A stretch of DNA of 52,329 bases from Pseudomonadota bacterium (GTDB lineage Bacteria; Pseudomonadota; Alphaproteobacteria; Sphingomonadales; Sphingomonadaceae), in the NCBI GenBank assembly GCA_023424095.1, contig JAFAEG010000136.1, positions 1 through 52,329 on the forward strand, written 5' to 3'. Shown piece after piece: positions 25,473 to 35,011 of this stretch (positions are counted from its first letter, which is position 1; every line of letters begins with the position of its first letter). The notes under the pieces were generated by a model. That model made no database searches, had not been told where the DNA came from, and saw only the letters and a program-made list of their open reading frames with translations. The translations under genes were made by a program, and so were the position numbers.

Positions 25473-28400
25473 CCGCCCGCAATCCCCGAACCGTCATGAA
25501 CTACGTGCGCGACGCTTACCTGCGCTATTACGACTCCGCGTTCTGGATGCGTGACGAGGGGATCATGCGGGAGCGCAAGGCGCTGCTCCTCGAACCGGGC
25601 GTGATGGCCCAGGAGCCGTTGCTCGAGGCGGTTCCCGTCTACCCCTCGCTGGTTCCCGTCGCTGAGGCATGTGACCGGGCCGGGTTATCGAGCTGGACCG
25701 GTGAAAGGCTCGGCGACATCGTATTTGGACAGCCGGGTATATCGCTGAGGGAACACCAGGCCCAGGCGCTGGAGTACGCTATCCGCGGTGATGCCGATGG
25801 TCGCCGCAACGTCGTCGTGACCTCGGGAACCGGCTCAGGAAAAACCGAGAGCTTCCTGCTGCCCCTGCTCGGGAGGATCCTCGAAGAGCGGTCATCAATT
25901 CCGAGAGGCCGACGCGTGAACGAGTGGTGGTCCCGCCCCCTCGACAGCAGTGCCAAGCAATGGTCGCACCTGAGGGGGTCTATCGGGGACGGTATCCGCC
26001 CGGCGGTGCGTGCGATGGTGCTGTATCCTACCAATGCGCTCGTGGAGGACCAGGTCTCCCGCCTTCGACAGGCAGCGATCCGCGGCCGTGACTTGCTCGG
26101 CTCTCCGCTGTTCTATTTCGGCCGGTACACCGGGGCGACGCTGGGCGGCACCACGGTGCCTGGGAACCCGCTGCGGGCGCCGCAGCGAAACAAGATCAAC
26201 GAGGTGGGGCGGCAGCTGAAGGACATAGCCCGCGAGTCCGTGCAGCTGCGGGAAGTCCTAGAACGGCAGGGGTTATCGGCAGGCGAACTCGTGGAAGCTA
26301 TTGCGCAGTTCTCGGAGCCGACCTGCGGGGAGATGCTGACCCGGTGGGACATGATCGCCTCTCCCCCCGATATCCTGATCACCAACACCAGCATGTTGAA
26401 CATCATGCTGTTGAGAGACATCGAGGCCCCGATATTCGAGCAGACACGTGCCTGGCTCGAAGATGATCCTGCCGCGGTGTTTACCCTCGTGGTGGACGAG
26501 CTTCACAGCTACCGCGGCACCCAGGGCACCGAGGTGGCGCTGGTCGTCCGGAACTTGCTGGATCGCCTAGGTCTTGAAGCCGACTCGCCGAAGCTCCGTT
26601 GTATCGGCACGAGCGCCTCGCTCGAGGGGGAGGCGGGAAAGGCATACCTAGAGCAGTTCTTCGGAGTGGACCGGTCGACGTTCGTCGTTCTCCCGGGGAA
26701 ACCCTTGGTGTTCGAGGCCGCGCTACCGCTAGACGCGCGGGCCCTCGAGGCGGCCATCCCCAGCTTAATCGGGAGCGACGCCGCTGCCGCGCAAGGAGCA
26801 GCCGACGAACTCGCCAAGTCCTTCTCGCCTCGCGAGGCGCTGGCCTCTGCTTGTCGCCTGGCAGGGAAGGGGCAGGATGGTATCACCCGCCCGGCCCGCC
26901 TCTCGGCGATCGAGGAAAAGCTGTTTGGCCCCGGGAAACTCGAAGGCGGACTGGACGCGGTACTCGCGGCGGCAAAGCTTGAAGAAAAGGGAAGCTGGGA
27001 AGCGCCCAAGCCGACCTTTAGGTCCCACGCGTTCATGCGGCAGGTGCAGGGTGTCTGGGCATGCTCAAGTCCGCAGTGCGACCAGGTGGAGGAGCGGTAC
27101 AGGGACGAAGGCCGTGCAATTGGCCGGCTCTACAAGGCGCCCGTGACCAAGTGTGCCTGCGGCGGTCAGGTGCTCGAGCTGCTCTATTGCTATGATTGCG
27201 GCGAGGCCTTTCTCGGCGGCTTCGTGGCTGCTCCCCCGCCGGGCAGGGACTGGGGAGAAACCGTCTTCCTGGAGGCGACGAAGCCGGGGACCGGTATTAC
27301 CCCGCCCGGACTCGTGTTCGAGCGCCCTTACAGCCAGTTTCGCTGGTATTGGCCGCGGGGGACAGTGCATCCCGATCGGAGAACCTGGACACACCAGGGG
27401 GCCGGGGCGCAGGACAAGAAGACGCGCACGTTTTCCTTCGGCGCTGGTCACCTCGACCCCCGTCTCGGCCTGCTGAGACCAGCCGGGGGAGAAGAGGACA
27501 AGACCGGGATAATCTATTCTCCACCGCCGGGGGAAATGGGCGTTGCAGGCTTGCCGGAATGCTGTCCCCGCTGCGGTAGCGAAAAGAGCTACTTCAATTC
27601 GCAGAACCTCGAGCAATTCTACAACGGGGTCGTGCAGACGCCGATCAGGGGGCTTCGCACCGGTCTTAATGCCACCACCCAGCTGATCGCTGACCGCTCC
27701 TCGGTGGCCATCAGCGAGGACGGCAAGCCCGAGAAGATGATCGCTTTCACAGACAGCAGGGACGACGCGGCGGACCTCGCTGCCGGACTGGAGCTGTATC
27801 ACTTCCGGGACCTCGTCCGGCAAATCGTGCAGCAACAGCTAGCTCCGAATGCTGTCCCATCGTCGTCCGAGTTGACCGATCTCGCGGCGGCTTCCCGCGG
27901 CCGCGAGCTCTCGGTCGCGGAAGTGACCGCGCGTGACGCGGCCGAGGGAGCGGTGCCGGGCAGTTGGAAAAGCGCCAGGCTGGTTGCTGCCAGCGCCGAG
28001 GAGGAGGACGACCGACAACTCCTGACAAGGCTCGACGAGGCCAGTGCGAGCCTCGGCAAGAGCTGGTCTTCGCTCGTCAGCGCCGTCCGAGACACGATGG
28101 TTGCGAAGGGGATCAACCCCGCCGGTCCGGAGGACACCGTCCAGCGGCACCTGGGTTCGGCATGGTGGCGGTTTTTCCCGCCACCCGCGGGTGCGGCGTG
28201 GGCAGAGCTCGCCCCCGAGATCAAGGGCCAAGGCCTGGAATACTATACCGGCCAATGTGCGGGAAGAATCGCGGGATCGCTATTTGACCGGGCAGGCCGC
28301 GACATCGAGTCGATGGGGCTTGGATACATCGGCGTTTCTGGCTCCCACGCCTCGGCGCTCGGTATCACACCCGAGCAAGCGGACGGGGTGCTGGCCAATG

Positions 28401-30940
28401 TCGTCCGGATACTCGGCCATTCCAAGCTGTTCGCCGGCAGTGGTAAGCACAGGACGGCGACGGCGGCGCCGGCCGATGCGCGCATTTATATCGAGAAGTG
28501 CGCAGGCCTCCTACGCCGCGACCGCTCCGAGCTCGTAGAGAAGGTAAGGGACAGGCTGGTAGAGCTGGCGGTCCTGACGGAGAACTGGGTTCTCCGGACG
28601 GATAATTACGCGAACTCGAAGCTGGAGCTACGACCGGCGGGCCAGATGGCGCCGAGGCGGTGCCTAACTTGTTCGCGCGTGGGGCTGGTATTCCCGGCGA
28701 CGGCTTGCACGACCGATTTCTGTCAATCCTCTAGCTTTGAACCCATCAAGGCAGTGGGAGAGGACTACTACTCTTGGGCCGCCCGGGAGGAGCCGCACCG
28801 GCTTTCGACTTGGGAATTGACGGGTCAGACCAAGCCGCTGTCGGAGCAGCGGCGCCGCCAGAGGCTTTTCAAGGGCCAGGCATTCGTAGGCGAGGAAACC
28901 GAGCAGACCCACGGGATCGATGCACTCTCAGTCACCACCACGATGGAGGTGGGCGTCGATATCGGGTCGTTGAAGCTGGTGATGATGGCGAACATGCCCC
29001 CGCAGCGCTTCAACTACCAACAGCGCGTCGGCCGTGCTGGTCGCGCGGGCCAGGCATTCTCTTACGCCGTCACGGTTTCTCGGGGCGCCGCACATGACGA
29101 CTACTACTTCAACAATCCCGAGCGAATGACGGGAGACGTACCGCCGCAACCAAAGCTGGACCTCTCGCGCTCCGAGATCTTGCAGAGGGTGGCAGCTGCC
29201 GAGTGCCTGCGCAGGGCTTTCGCCAGCCTCGCGGATGCGCCTGAAAGAGCTGCCGACAGCACGCACGGCGCGTTCGGACGGGTAGACGCTTGGAAGGATA
29301 CCTACCGTGACCGGGTCTCCAGCTGGCTGGCCGAGGACCTTCAGGTTAGTCAAATCGTGGAGCGGCTGAGCGTCCACGCCCCGCTCGCGCGTGAGCAGCT
29401 GGAGGCCGTGACATCGTATCTCCGCGAGGGGCTCGTCCTGGGAATCGATGCTGCCGTCGCCGACACTCGTTACATCCAGGACGAACTCAGTCACCGCCTG
29501 GCGATCGCCGGCGTGCTCCCGATGTTTGGTTTTCCGACGCAGGTCCGGTCTATTTTCTGGGACAAGTCGGGGATCAAGGCCGAGGATGCCGCGATCAGTG
29601 ACCGCGCGCTCGACCACGCCGTCTGGGCCTTCGCGCCGGGCGCCGAGATCCCGAAGGACAAGAAGCTGTTCGCGGCCTGTGGTTTCGTAGTGAAGCAGGA
29701 CGGTTGGAAGGGAACGTACAACGAAGAAGACCCGCTGGGAGCGCCGCTCACCTACACCCGCTGCATAGAAAAGGACTGCGGCGCCATCGCTTATGGTAGC
29801 GCAGAGAAGTGCTCCGTGTGCGGGAACGAGAGCATGGACTTCTACCTCTACCAGCCTCGCGGCTTCATGGCGTCGTGGAAAACTAGGAACTACGATGGCC
29901 GAAGGAGCCGCGGCCCGGCACTACCTCCCCCGGTTCTGGCCTTCGAGCCATCTTACAGTGACGAGGATGCCTGTGGTCCGCTGCAGTTGACGTTCAAGAA
30001 GGACGCGATCGCGCTGGTAAACGACAACGAGGGCAAGCTGTACGAGTTCTCCCGTTATGAGCCAAATAGGATAGTTGTTAAGGAAGCAGCTTACCGCGAT
30101 AAGTTGGTTACCAAGGACTGGGGGACAGCAGAGTTTTACGGGCGGGGGGCGATTGGAGCCGTTTTCACGACTGACGTGATGAGCTGCGTCTTCAAGGGCG
30201 CAGAGGGCATCGGCAGGGACGGCGTCCTCGAGGTCAGTGAGCAACCATCGGCGCGCCCGGCACTGGCCTCCTTCGTCGAGTTCTTGAAGCAAGCCGTCGC
30301 TTTCGAGCTCGACGTTTCGCCGGATGAGTTCAGGGTCGGGCGCCAGCTCCTGACGATCGGCGAAACGAGGACGGAGCAGCTCTTCTTGGCAGATGCCCTC
30401 GAGAACGGCGCCGGCTACTCTCGAATGGCGTCTGATCCAGTGGTGCTTAGGGGCTGGCTCGATTCCCACTATCGGAAAGAGCGCGACCGTTGGTCCAAGC
30501 CATTCCACTGGGAAAACTGCGACAGGTCCTGCCCGGACTGCCTCAGGAACTACGGCAACAGGTTCAGTCATGGGATGTTGGACTGGAGACTGGCTCTCGA
30601 CCTAGCCGAGACGGCGCTAGGGGTACCGCTGGACACGTCTCGTTGGCTGAAGGGCACGGCGGATCCGGTCGTCCGGTCCTTTGAAGAGCACGGGAGACAG
30701 TCCGGCTTGGACCTGGTTGTTTCGGAACACGAAGGCCTAGTGGCCATCTCTCGTGGCGAACGGGGATTCATCATCGGGCACCCACTTTGGCACGTCGTGG
30801 AAGGCCTGGCGCAGCCGCGCCAGCTTCTTGCGCTGCAGTCGCTTAGGTCCGATCTGGGCGCGTACAGCGACGTTAGCCTAGCCGACGCCCGAGACTTCGC
30901 GGCGCGCCCCGTGACCTACTTCCTGAGGCTGCAGGGATGA
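25469..30940 (+). CDS. druE: DruE-like giant DEAD/DEAH-type helicase with DUF1998-like C-terminus
   Basis: This is a 1823-aa superfamily 2 helicase. Walker A 'TSGTGSGKTES' lies at about 118-128. The motif II variant 'VVDELHSYRG' is a DELH box, not DEAH. Motif VI is 'QRVGRAGRAG', with a preceding 'TTMEVGVDIGSL'. Zinc-binding Cys clusters sit near 'CSSPQCDQ', 'KCACGGQ', 'CYDCGEAF' and 'CCPRCGSE', and again at 'CGAIAYGSAEKCSVCG'. The C-terminus 'NCDRSCPDCLRNYGNRFSH' followed by 'GMLDWRLALDLAE' is the DUF1998 signature. Druantia DruE proteins are about this size with this order. The start GTG 25469 overlaps the previous stop, and the stop overlaps the next start (ATGA), so three genes are coupled. 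Confidence 0.72.
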   Translation: MTARNPRTVMNYVRDAYLRYYDSAFWMRDEGIMRERKALLLEPGVMAQEPLLEAVPVYPSLVPVAEACDRAGLSSWTGERLGDIVFGQPGISLREHQAQALEYAIRGDADGRRNVVVTSGTGSGKTESFLLPLLGRILEERSSIPRGRRVNEWWSRPLDSSAKQWSHLRGSIGDGIRPAVRAMVLYPTNALVEDQVSRLRQAAIRGRDLLGSPLFYFGRYTGATLGGTTVPGNPLRAPQRNKINEVGRQLKDIARESVQLREVLERQGLSAGELVEAIAQFSEPTCGEMLTRWDMIASPPDILITNTSMLNIMLLRDIEAPIFEQTRAWLEDDPAAVFTLVVDELHSYRGTQGTEVALVVRNLLDRLGLEADSPKLRCIGTSASLEGEAGKAYLEQFFGVDRSTFVVLPGKPLVFEAALPLDARALEAAIPSLIGSDAAAAQGAADELAKSFSPREALASACRLAGKGQDGITRPARLSAIEEKLFGPGKLEGGLDAVLAAAKLEEKGSWEAPKPTFRSHAFMRQVQGVWACSSPQCDQVEERYRDEGRAIGRLYKAPVTKCACGGQVLELLYCYDCGEAFLGGFVAAPPPGRDWGETVFLEATKPGTGITPPGLVFERPYSQFRWYWPRGTVHPDRRTWTHQGAGAQDKKTRTFSFGAGHLDPRLGLLRPAGGEEDKTGIIYSPPPGEMGVAGLPECCPRCGSEKSYFNSQNLEQFYNGVVQTPIRGLRTGLNATTQLIADRSSVAISEDGKPEKMIAFTDSRDDAADLAAGLELYHFRDLVRQIVQQQLAPNAVPSSSELTDLAAASRGRELSVAEVTARDAAEGAVPGSWKSARLVAASAEEEDDRQLLTRLDEASASLGKSWSSLVSAVRDTMVAKGINPAGPEDTVQRHLGSAWWRFFPPPAGAAWAELAPEIKGQGLEYYTGQCAGRIAGSLFDRAGRDIESMGLGYIGVSGSHASALGITPEQADGVLANVVRILGHSKLFAGSGKHRTATAAPADARIYIEKCAGLLRRDRSELVEKVRDRLVELAVLTENWVLRTDNYANSKLELRPAGQMAPRRCLTCSRVGLVFPATACTTDFCQSSSFEPIKAVGEDYYSWAAREEPHRLSTWELTGQTKPLSEQRRRQRLFKGQAFVGEETEQTHGIDALSVTTTMEVGVDIGSLKLVMMANMPPQRFNYQQRVGRAGRAGQAFSYAVTVSRGAAHDDYYFNNPERMTGDVPPQPKLDLSRSEILQRVAAAECLRRAFASLADAPERAADSTHGAFGRVDAWKDTYRDRVSSWLAEDLQVSQIVERLSVHAPLAREQLEAVTSYLREGLVLGIDAAVADTRYIQDELSHRLAIAGVLPMFGFPTQVRSIFWDKSGIKAEDAAISDRALDHAVWAFAPGAEIPKDKKLFAACGFVVKQDGWKGTYNEEDPLGAPLTYTRCIEKDCGAIAYGSAEKCSVCGNESMDFYLYQPRGFMASWKTRNYDGRRSRGPALPPPVLAFEPSYSDEDACGPLQLTFKKDAIALVNDNEGKLYEFSRYEPNRIVVKEAAYRDKLVTKDWGTAEFYGRGAIGAVFTTDVMSCVFKGAEGIGRDGVLEVSEQPSARPALASFVEFLKQAVAFELDVSPDEFRVGRQLLTIGETRTEQLFLADALENGAGYSRMASDPVVLRGWLDSHYRKERDRWSKPFHWENCDRSCPDCLRNYGNRFSHGMLDWRLALDLAETALGVPLDTSRWLKGTADPVVRSFEEHGRQSGLDLVVSEHEGLVAISRGERGFIIGHPLWHVVEGLAQPRQLLALQSLRSDLGAYSDVSLADARDFAARPVTYFLRLQG

Positions 30941-32913
30941 TCGAGTTGATCGGGATTCCCGGCTCACATGAGTACGAGGTCGCGAGTGCGATCAGGGACA
31001 GCTTCGTTGAGCAGTGGCCTGGCATCGGGACCAGTCCGGCGGCCGAGGAACTTATCAAGATCGCTGCGAACGCGAAGCTTGCTGGCTACCAGGTGAGCGA
31101 CGTCGACGTCGTGGTGGCGGGCCTGTTCAACCGGCCACGCCACTTCGCCGTGCGCAAGCCGATTAAGGACAAGGAGGGGCGCTCCGTCCTCGGCGTGCGA
31201 GCGCGGGTGCAGAACTTCGTCTGCGCGGTCGAGGTAAAAGGGCAAGGTGCTGACGGGATAAGCGTGAACGGCGATGAGGTGACGGTCCGCTACAAGGGCG
31301 AATGGAAGAGCGCCACGGACCAGAACGTCAAGCAAGCCCACGCGCTGAAGTCGTATTTCGCGCACCAGCACCTGGACCTGTTTGTCCACCGGTGCCTCGT
31401 CCTAGACGGGATCAATCAGTTGCCGAAGGCGGCGAACGTTTCTCAGCCCGAGGCGGGGGCAGTGAGCAACGGGTTCAAGGCCGGCGAGCTGTTCGCGGCG
31501 ATGGCCGGCGTGAATGGCATCTCCAAGTGGAACGGCGAGTACGTTGTTTCCTCCGGACGCAGCGAGGTCCTTCGGAAAGTACTGGAGGCCCCGATCTTCA
31601 AGCAGATCGTGCCCACCCGGCTAGACCGTGCGCGAATGGATCGCATCGCGGCACGTCGCGACGAGGCCGACGAGATTGCCGCCATGTTGGGCAAGCAACG
31701 CGTCCACATTCGCGGCCATGGAGGGACCGGGAAGACGGTGTTGATGATGCAATCTGCGCATCGTGCCTACGAGCAGCATGGGCGTCGCTGTCTCGTGCTC
31801 ACTTACAACACCGCGTTGGCCGGCGACATCAAGAGGCTCCTATTCCTGCTCGGCGTGCCCTCGTCCTACGAGGGAGGCGGGGTGGAGGTGAGGACGGCAA
31901 TGTCCTTCGTTTACGCTTGGCTCGGGAAGCTCGGGCTGAAGCCTCCCCGGGATTCCTTTGATCGCTACGAGGAGCAGTGCGAGGAGTGTCTCCGACTAAT
32001 CGAGGGAGCGGCGATCTCCCGCGCCGACATCTTGAAGGTCATCGAGGACGATCCAGAGACATTCGCCTTCGACGCGTTGATCGTGGACGAGGGCCAAGAC
32101 TGGCCGCAACCCGAGGCCCGGTTGCTCGCGGCACTCTATGGCGGCGAGAAAGTGGCCATAGCTGACGGTCGTGAGCAATTGCTGAGGGGGAGGCCTACCG
32201 ACTGGGCTCGTACGCTGGCGGCAGGGCAGCCGAGCGATGATCGATCGCTGACCCGGTGCCTCAGGATGAAGCGTAACCTGGGGCTTTTCGCGAACTCGGT
32301 CGCTCGGCTCGCGGGTCTGAACTGGGAAATCGAGCCGAACGACGAGGCAGCAGGGGGCAAGGTCGTCGTGGTCCTGGGGAGCTACGGCCACGACGAGGAA
32401 CTTGTCTCGTCGCTTGTTCGAGAGGCCAAAGACGCCGGCAACGAGGAGGTCGACCTCCTCCACTGCGTACCGCCTTCCAACGTCATCGACAGGGATGGGA
32501 CGCGGACCAGCCAGCTTGGCGCCGCCCTGGCGAAGTTCGGCTACTCGGTGTGGGACGGCGTTGACGAGGTGACACGCCGCGATTTCCCGCGGTCCACTGA
32601 TCTCCTTCGCGTCCTCCAGTACGACTCTAGCAGGGGCCTCGAGGGCTGGACGACGGTCCTGGAGCACTTCGACGACGCGTGGGAATACCGGCGACGGGAC
32701 TGGCACGCACACCACGGCGGTAACGGAAACGAGACCGCGGCCGATCCGGACCGTTCGGCACAGCTGGCCGCATGGAGGTGGTGCATGATCGCGTTGACGA
32801 GGCCTATGGACACGCTCGTCATCAGCCTTCGTGACGTGGCGGCCTCGGCAGCCGAGATGATCCTCAAGGCTGCGAGGGAGAACTCCGATTTCGCAGAGAT
32901 TGTCGAGCGATAA
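30937..32913 (+). CDS. NERD-domain superfamily 1 helicase (658 aa)
   Basis: The N-terminus (about residues 1-160) reads as a NERD-type nuclease fold: Asp55/Asp57 ('VSDVDVVVAGLF'), then E99-V-K101 ('FVCAVEVKGQG') and a later Gln in 'TDQNVKQAHALKSYF'. A UvrD/DUF2075-like SF1 helicase follows: Walker A 'GHGGTGKT' at 260-267, Walker B 'DEGQD' at 384-388, and a motif VI-like 'ALTRPMDTLVI' near the end. NERD-helicases occur in several phage-defence loci. The ATG overlaps the druE-like stop by four bases, so it was built as part of the same translational unit. A canonical Druantia III does not include it, to my knowledge. Confidence 0.78.
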   Translation: MIELIGIPGSHEYEVASAIRDSFVEQWPGIGTSPAAEELIKIAANAKLAGYQVSDVDVVVAGLFNRPRHFAVRKPIKDKEGRSVLGVRARVQNFVCAVEVKGQGADGISVNGDEVTVRYKGEWKSATDQNVKQAHALKSYFAHQHLDLFVHRCLVLDGINQLPKAANVSQPEAGAVSNGFKAGELFAAMAGVNGISKWNGEYVVSSGRSEVLRKVLEAPIFKQIVPTRLDRARMDRIAARRDEADEIAAMLGKQRVHIRGHGGTGKTVLMMQSAHRAYEQHGRRCLVLTYNTALAGDIKRLLFLLGVPSSYEGGGVEVRTAMSFVYAWLGKLGLKPPRDSFDRYEEQCEECLRLIEGAAISRADILKVIEDDPETFAFDALIVDEGQDWPQPEARLLAALYGGEKVAIADGREQLLRGRPTDWARTLAAGQPSDDRSLTRCLRMKRNLGLFANSVARLAGLNWEIEPNDEAAGGKVVVVLGSYGHDEELVSSLVREAKDAGNEEVDLLHCVPPSNVIDRDGTRTSQLGAALAKFGYSVWDGVDEVTRRDFPRSTDLLRVLQYDSSRGLEGWTTVLEHFDDAWEYRRRDWHAHHGGNGNETAADPDRSAQLAAWRWCMIALTRPMDTLVISLRDVAASAAEMILKAARENSDFAEIVER

Positions 32914-32952
32914 CAGAGAGCAGGTGCGACAAGTGATCAGGGGAGCGAGCTG

Positions 32953-33942
32953 GTGAACGATTTCAAGCGTAGCGAATACGCCCAACAGGTCGAGTACCTG
33001 CGAGGCCTAAATGGCGTTCGTACCGGTCACCAGGGGCACGAGGTGATGCTCGACCCTGCAGACGCTCATGCGAACTTTGATCCCCAGCACGCGGCCGCCA
33101 TCGCCCAATTTTTTGAGTACGCGGACGAGCAGGGAGCCCAGGCGATCGACTGGCACACCCGCGCTAACCATGGTGCATCGTCGCAGGTTTGCTGCGTGAA
33201 CTTTCTGTTTCCCATGGCGCGGGACCCGGGGCTCCTCTCCCGCTGGGTCGACCACGTGATGGGAATCAGGGGGAGCACGGTCCTGCCGATTGACCGCCGT
33301 TGCGAGGAGGACTGGTTCCTGACGTTCGAGTGGTTCCCCGCCGTCGACTACCTGAATGAAGCGAATTCCAAGGGCGCTCGCAAGAGGGGCGCGAACTCGA
33401 CGTCAGTGGATGCGGCGGTTCGCTTCAACCACGAGGGGACGAGACATCTCCTCCTCGTGGAGTGGAAATACACGGAAACCTATGCTGCGAAGCGCAGCTC
33501 CTCGCACTTGAAGGGCGATCCTACCCGTGAACGGCGATACGCAAATCTCTGGAGGCGCCCTCACGGTCCGGTCCGCAGCGACGCTGACGTGACCTTGTCC
33601 GAATTCTTCTTGGACCCTTGGTACCAGCTCCTGAGGCAGCAAATGCTCGCCTACCACTGCGAAAACGACCCGCTGAGTGAATTCGACAAGGTCACCGTGC
33701 TGCACGTATCTCCGAGCCAGAATCTGGAGCTTAAGCGCGCGAAGGGCCCACTTGCCGAAAAGATGGGCAAGACCGACTTGTTCGAGGGGTTCGTGGATCT
33801 CTTGGAGCCGGCCTTTCGGGATCGGTTTCTAGCGATCGATACGGAGAAGGCATTCGGCTTTCCCGAATTGAAAAGTGACCATACCTCGTTCGCCTGGCTC
33901 AGGTCCCGGTACGCAACGCTCCTCCCCGTTTCGGCGGTCTAA
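32953..33942 (+). CDS. PGN_0703-type PD-(D/E)XK nuclease
   Basis: This is a 329-aa protein with a restriction-endonuclease-like core: Asp153 ('NSTSVDAAVRF') and E170-W-K172 ('LLLVEWKYTET'). The upstream 'SSQVCCVNFLFPMARD' resembles the Ser-Ser-Gln box of the PGN_0703 family of putative restriction endonucleases. A GTG start at 32953 follows a GGGAGCGAG site and lies 39 bp after the NERD-helicase gene on the same strand, so it is probably co-transcribed. It is convergent with the Mrr-like gene, 42 bp apart. It could supply the cutting activity for the Druantia-like proteins; that is inference. Confidence 0.68.
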   Translation: MNDFKRSEYAQQVEYLRGLNGVRTGHQGHEVMLDPADAHANFDPQHAAAIAQFFEYADEQGAQAIDWHTRANHGASSQVCCVNFLFPMARDPGLLSRWVDHVMGIRGSTVLPIDRRCEEDWFLTFEWFPAVDYLNEANSKGARKRGANSTSVDAAVRFNHEGTRHLLLVEWKYTETYAAKRSSSHLKGDPTRERRYANLWRRPHGPVRSDADVTLSEFFLDPWYQLLRQQMLAYHCENDPLSEFDKVTVLHVSPSQNLELKRAKGPLAEKMGKTDLFEGFVDLLEPAFRDRFLAIDTEKAFGFPELKSDHTSFAWLRSRYATLLPVSAV

Positions 33943-33984
33943 GCGACATTGAGGTAGCCCAAGCTGCCTCGGCAGACGCCCGCG

Positions 33985-34950
33985 CTAGACCCGGCTTGAG
34001 ACCCACTCAGCCAGTCCTAGCCTAACCGCCAGTCTCGCTATGTCCTCGACGTTCCAGACCTGGACAGGCACATCCGAAGGGGGCACTAGTGCAGCACGCG
34101 TCGAATGGACCGCGAAAATCATGCGGTGATATCGTTCTCGCCGTGATGAGAACCTCTGCACGTAGTCGTCGAGGACTGACTGGCTCGCGGCGCTTTTCAC
34201 CTGCACAAAGGCGATCTCACCAGTCGCCGGGTTTTCGACTTCCACGTCGATTCCTTCCGTCGCCCCGCCCAACTTGGCGACGCGAGCCCAGCCCGAGCGG
34301 GACAAGAGAAGGTCCACCAGCAGTTCGAAGTCCTTATGCCCCAGCCGGCGGACAATAGATGCAACTGCCGCCTGATAATCGCGCAGGGCCCGTTGAGCGT
34401 GGAATACCTCCGGATCGACCTCGTCCGTAATTAGACGCAGAATCTGTGCGGCAGCAGTAGGCTCGCAGGTGGTGGCCCGATAGCCCGCGGTGGCGGTGAC
34501 CCCACCCGGCAAATTTGCCATTTCTAGCGTTCGCCCGCCGATAGACTTGTTGTTCCACGGACGCTGGCAGGTGAGCCAGAAATGACCAGCTGACGCAGTC
34601 GAACCTGTGGGGCTTATGGTAAGATCGTCCCGCACCGTGCACCACCAAAGATATCCCTCCTCAAAGGTAATCCAGACGTGGCGAGACGGCCGATCGAGCA
34701 GCGCGAACAGCATGTTGATGTCCTGCGTCGCACCTCGCTTTCCACCGTACCGGTGCCGGAGGTGCATCTCGAGGGCATCGTAATCACGAGAGGCAATTAG
34801 GTCATCAGGAACGGCCGACCACCCGGCGTGAAGCTGGCTGCCAGCCTTGGACGATTTCCACCAACTCCCCTTCTCGCCGAGCTTGATGTACCGGACGGAT
34901 CTTGGAAGACCATCCTCAGAACTTGGGCTGGACATCCTCGGCGCGTTCAT
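33985..34950 (-). CDS. Mrr-like restriction endonuclease with an N-terminal sensing domain
   Basis: This is a 321-aa protein. The C-terminal Mrr-type catalytic domain (about 200-300) has Glu209 ('HKDFELLVDLLLSRSGW'), Asp235 ('ATEGIDVEV') and Q250-V-K252 ('IAFVQVKSAAS'). The N-terminal 165 residues ('RYIKLGEKGSWW', 'HVWITFEEGYLWWC', 'GHFWLTCQRPWNNKSIGGR') form a separate aromatic-rich domain of the kind placed before such nucleases, plausibly reading modified or foreign DNA. It may therefore be a type IV-like enzyme. It is the third gene of a minus-strand group (PD-(D/E)XK nuclease, unknown protein, this gene), 61 bp after the second. ATG 34935 is an alternative start. Confidence 0.75.
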   Translation of the reverse strand: MNAPRMSSPSSEDGLPRSVRYIKLGEKGSWWKSSKAGSQLHAGWSAVPDDLIASRDYDALEMHLRHRYGGKRGATQDINMLFALLDRPSRHVWITFEEGYLWWCTVRDDLTISPTGSTASAGHFWLTCQRPWNNKSIGGRTLEMANLPGGVTATAGYRATTCEPTAAAQILRLITDEVDPEVFHAQRALRDYQAAVASIVRRLGHKDFELLVDLLLSRSGWARVAKLGGATEGIDVEVENPATGEIAFVQVKSAASQSVLDDYVQRFSSRRERYHRMIFAVHSTRAALVPPSDVPVQVWNVEDIARLAVRLGLAEWVSSRV

Positions 34951-35011
34951 TTCTGCTCAAGTGTACTGGTCATGACGTCCTCTACGTTCGAGCTAAGAGC
35001 GTCGATTCCAA

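Noticed and set aside
31996..32985. A 329-residue open frame antisense to the NERD helicase
   Set aside because: Shadow frame; the plus-strand gene has Walker A, Walker B and NERD motifs.
22488..33942. DISARM, BREX or Dpd system
   Set aside because: DUF1998 is fused to the helicase, not separate as in DISARM. There is no PglZ/BrxC for BREX and no DpdA-type transglycosylase or queuosine-like genes for Dpd.
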